A stretch of DNA of 39,432 nucleotides from JACCZX01 sp038216465. GTDB taxonomy: Bacteria; Pseudomonadota; Gammaproteobacteria; Burkholderiales; Burkholderiaceae_F. The notes beneath the pieces are model-generated. The model was not told the DNA's origin and searched no databases. It saw nothing but the letters and a program-made list of their open reading frames with translations. The position numbers and the translations under genes were made by a program. Numbering within the stretch: position 1 is the first letter of the stretch; each line of letters begins with the position of its first letter. This document shows, piece by piece, positions 39,418 through 39,432 of this stretch. The stretch spans positions 1 through 39,432 of the forward strand of contig JBBQQC010000026.1 of assembly GCA_038216465.1 (NCBI GenBank), in the 5' to 3' direction.

Positions 39418-39432
39418 CGCCAAGGCATCGAT

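Noticed and set aside
1..39432. CRISPR arrays, insertion sequences, phage genes, integrase or attachment sites
   Set aside because: No regularly spaced repeats, transposase motifs, terminal inverted repeats or integrase-like proteins were seen. The only tRNA is followed directly by nuoA with no duplicated 3' end.

Overview
The window is a GC-rich chromosomal segment of a betaproteobacterium, most likely of the order Burkholderiales. The evidence is the gene order ilvI-ilvH-ilvC / psd-pssA-leuA / rpsO-pnp / qor-tpiA-secG-tRNA-Leu-nuoABCDEFGHIJKLMN, which is characteristic of that group, together with DUF3106, DUF3619 and FFLEELY-motif genes, which I know mainly from it. I see no phage, insertion sequence, integron or CRISPR array.

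Layout. (1) 1-5348: a peptide-type ABC importer. A solute-binding protein gene runs off the left edge on the minus strand. Divergent from it are two permeases and one fused double-ATPase gene, overlapping by 4 nt at each junction, then a FFLEELY-motif protein. (2) 5384-5800: a small membrane protein, convergent with the next unit. (3) 7849-5774 (minus strand): ECF-like sigma factor, DUF3619 single-span membrane protein, DUF3106 exported helical protein and RDD membrane protein, which look like one operon. (4) 8078-11302: ilvI-ilvH-ilvC (branched-chain amino acids), followed by an exported SIMPL protein. (5) 12104-14445: a small exported protein with four cysteines, divergent from a CadC-type membrane regulator with TPR repeats. 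(6) 14594-17853: psd and pssA (phosphatidylethanolamine synthesis), then leuA. A 28-codon leucine-rich leader peptide that I recognise by its composition precedes leuA. (7) 17983-20463: rpsO and pnp with an intrinsic hairpin between them. (8) 20508-24817: prolyl oligopeptidase, quinone oxidoreductase, tpiA, secG. (9) 24852-39417: tRNA-Leu(GAG) and the complete 14-gene nuo operon for respiratory complex I, with genes mostly overlapping or nearly touching.

How the parts work together. The ilv genes and leuA make the valine/isoleucine precursors and commit 2-ketoisovalerate to leucine. psd and pssA make the main membrane phospholipid. The nuo operon builds the proton-pumping NADH:quinone oxidoreductase. 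The less understood parts are the sigma/DUF3619/DUF3106 unit, which has the layout of an ECF sigma factor with a membrane anti-sigma factor and a periplasmic sensor; the CadC-like regulator, with helically phased TGAAAG repeats in front of it; the leucine leader; and two short hairpin repeats that supply the ribosome binding sites of nuoE and of the small membrane protein gene.

No intergenic stretch exceeds 300 bases. The longest are 7850-8077, 12506-12705 and 16091-16302, and each is described below. Start codons were chosen by family N-termini, ribosome binding sites and overlaps, and several are GTG or TTG. All functional statements rest on reading motifs by eye; no database search was run.
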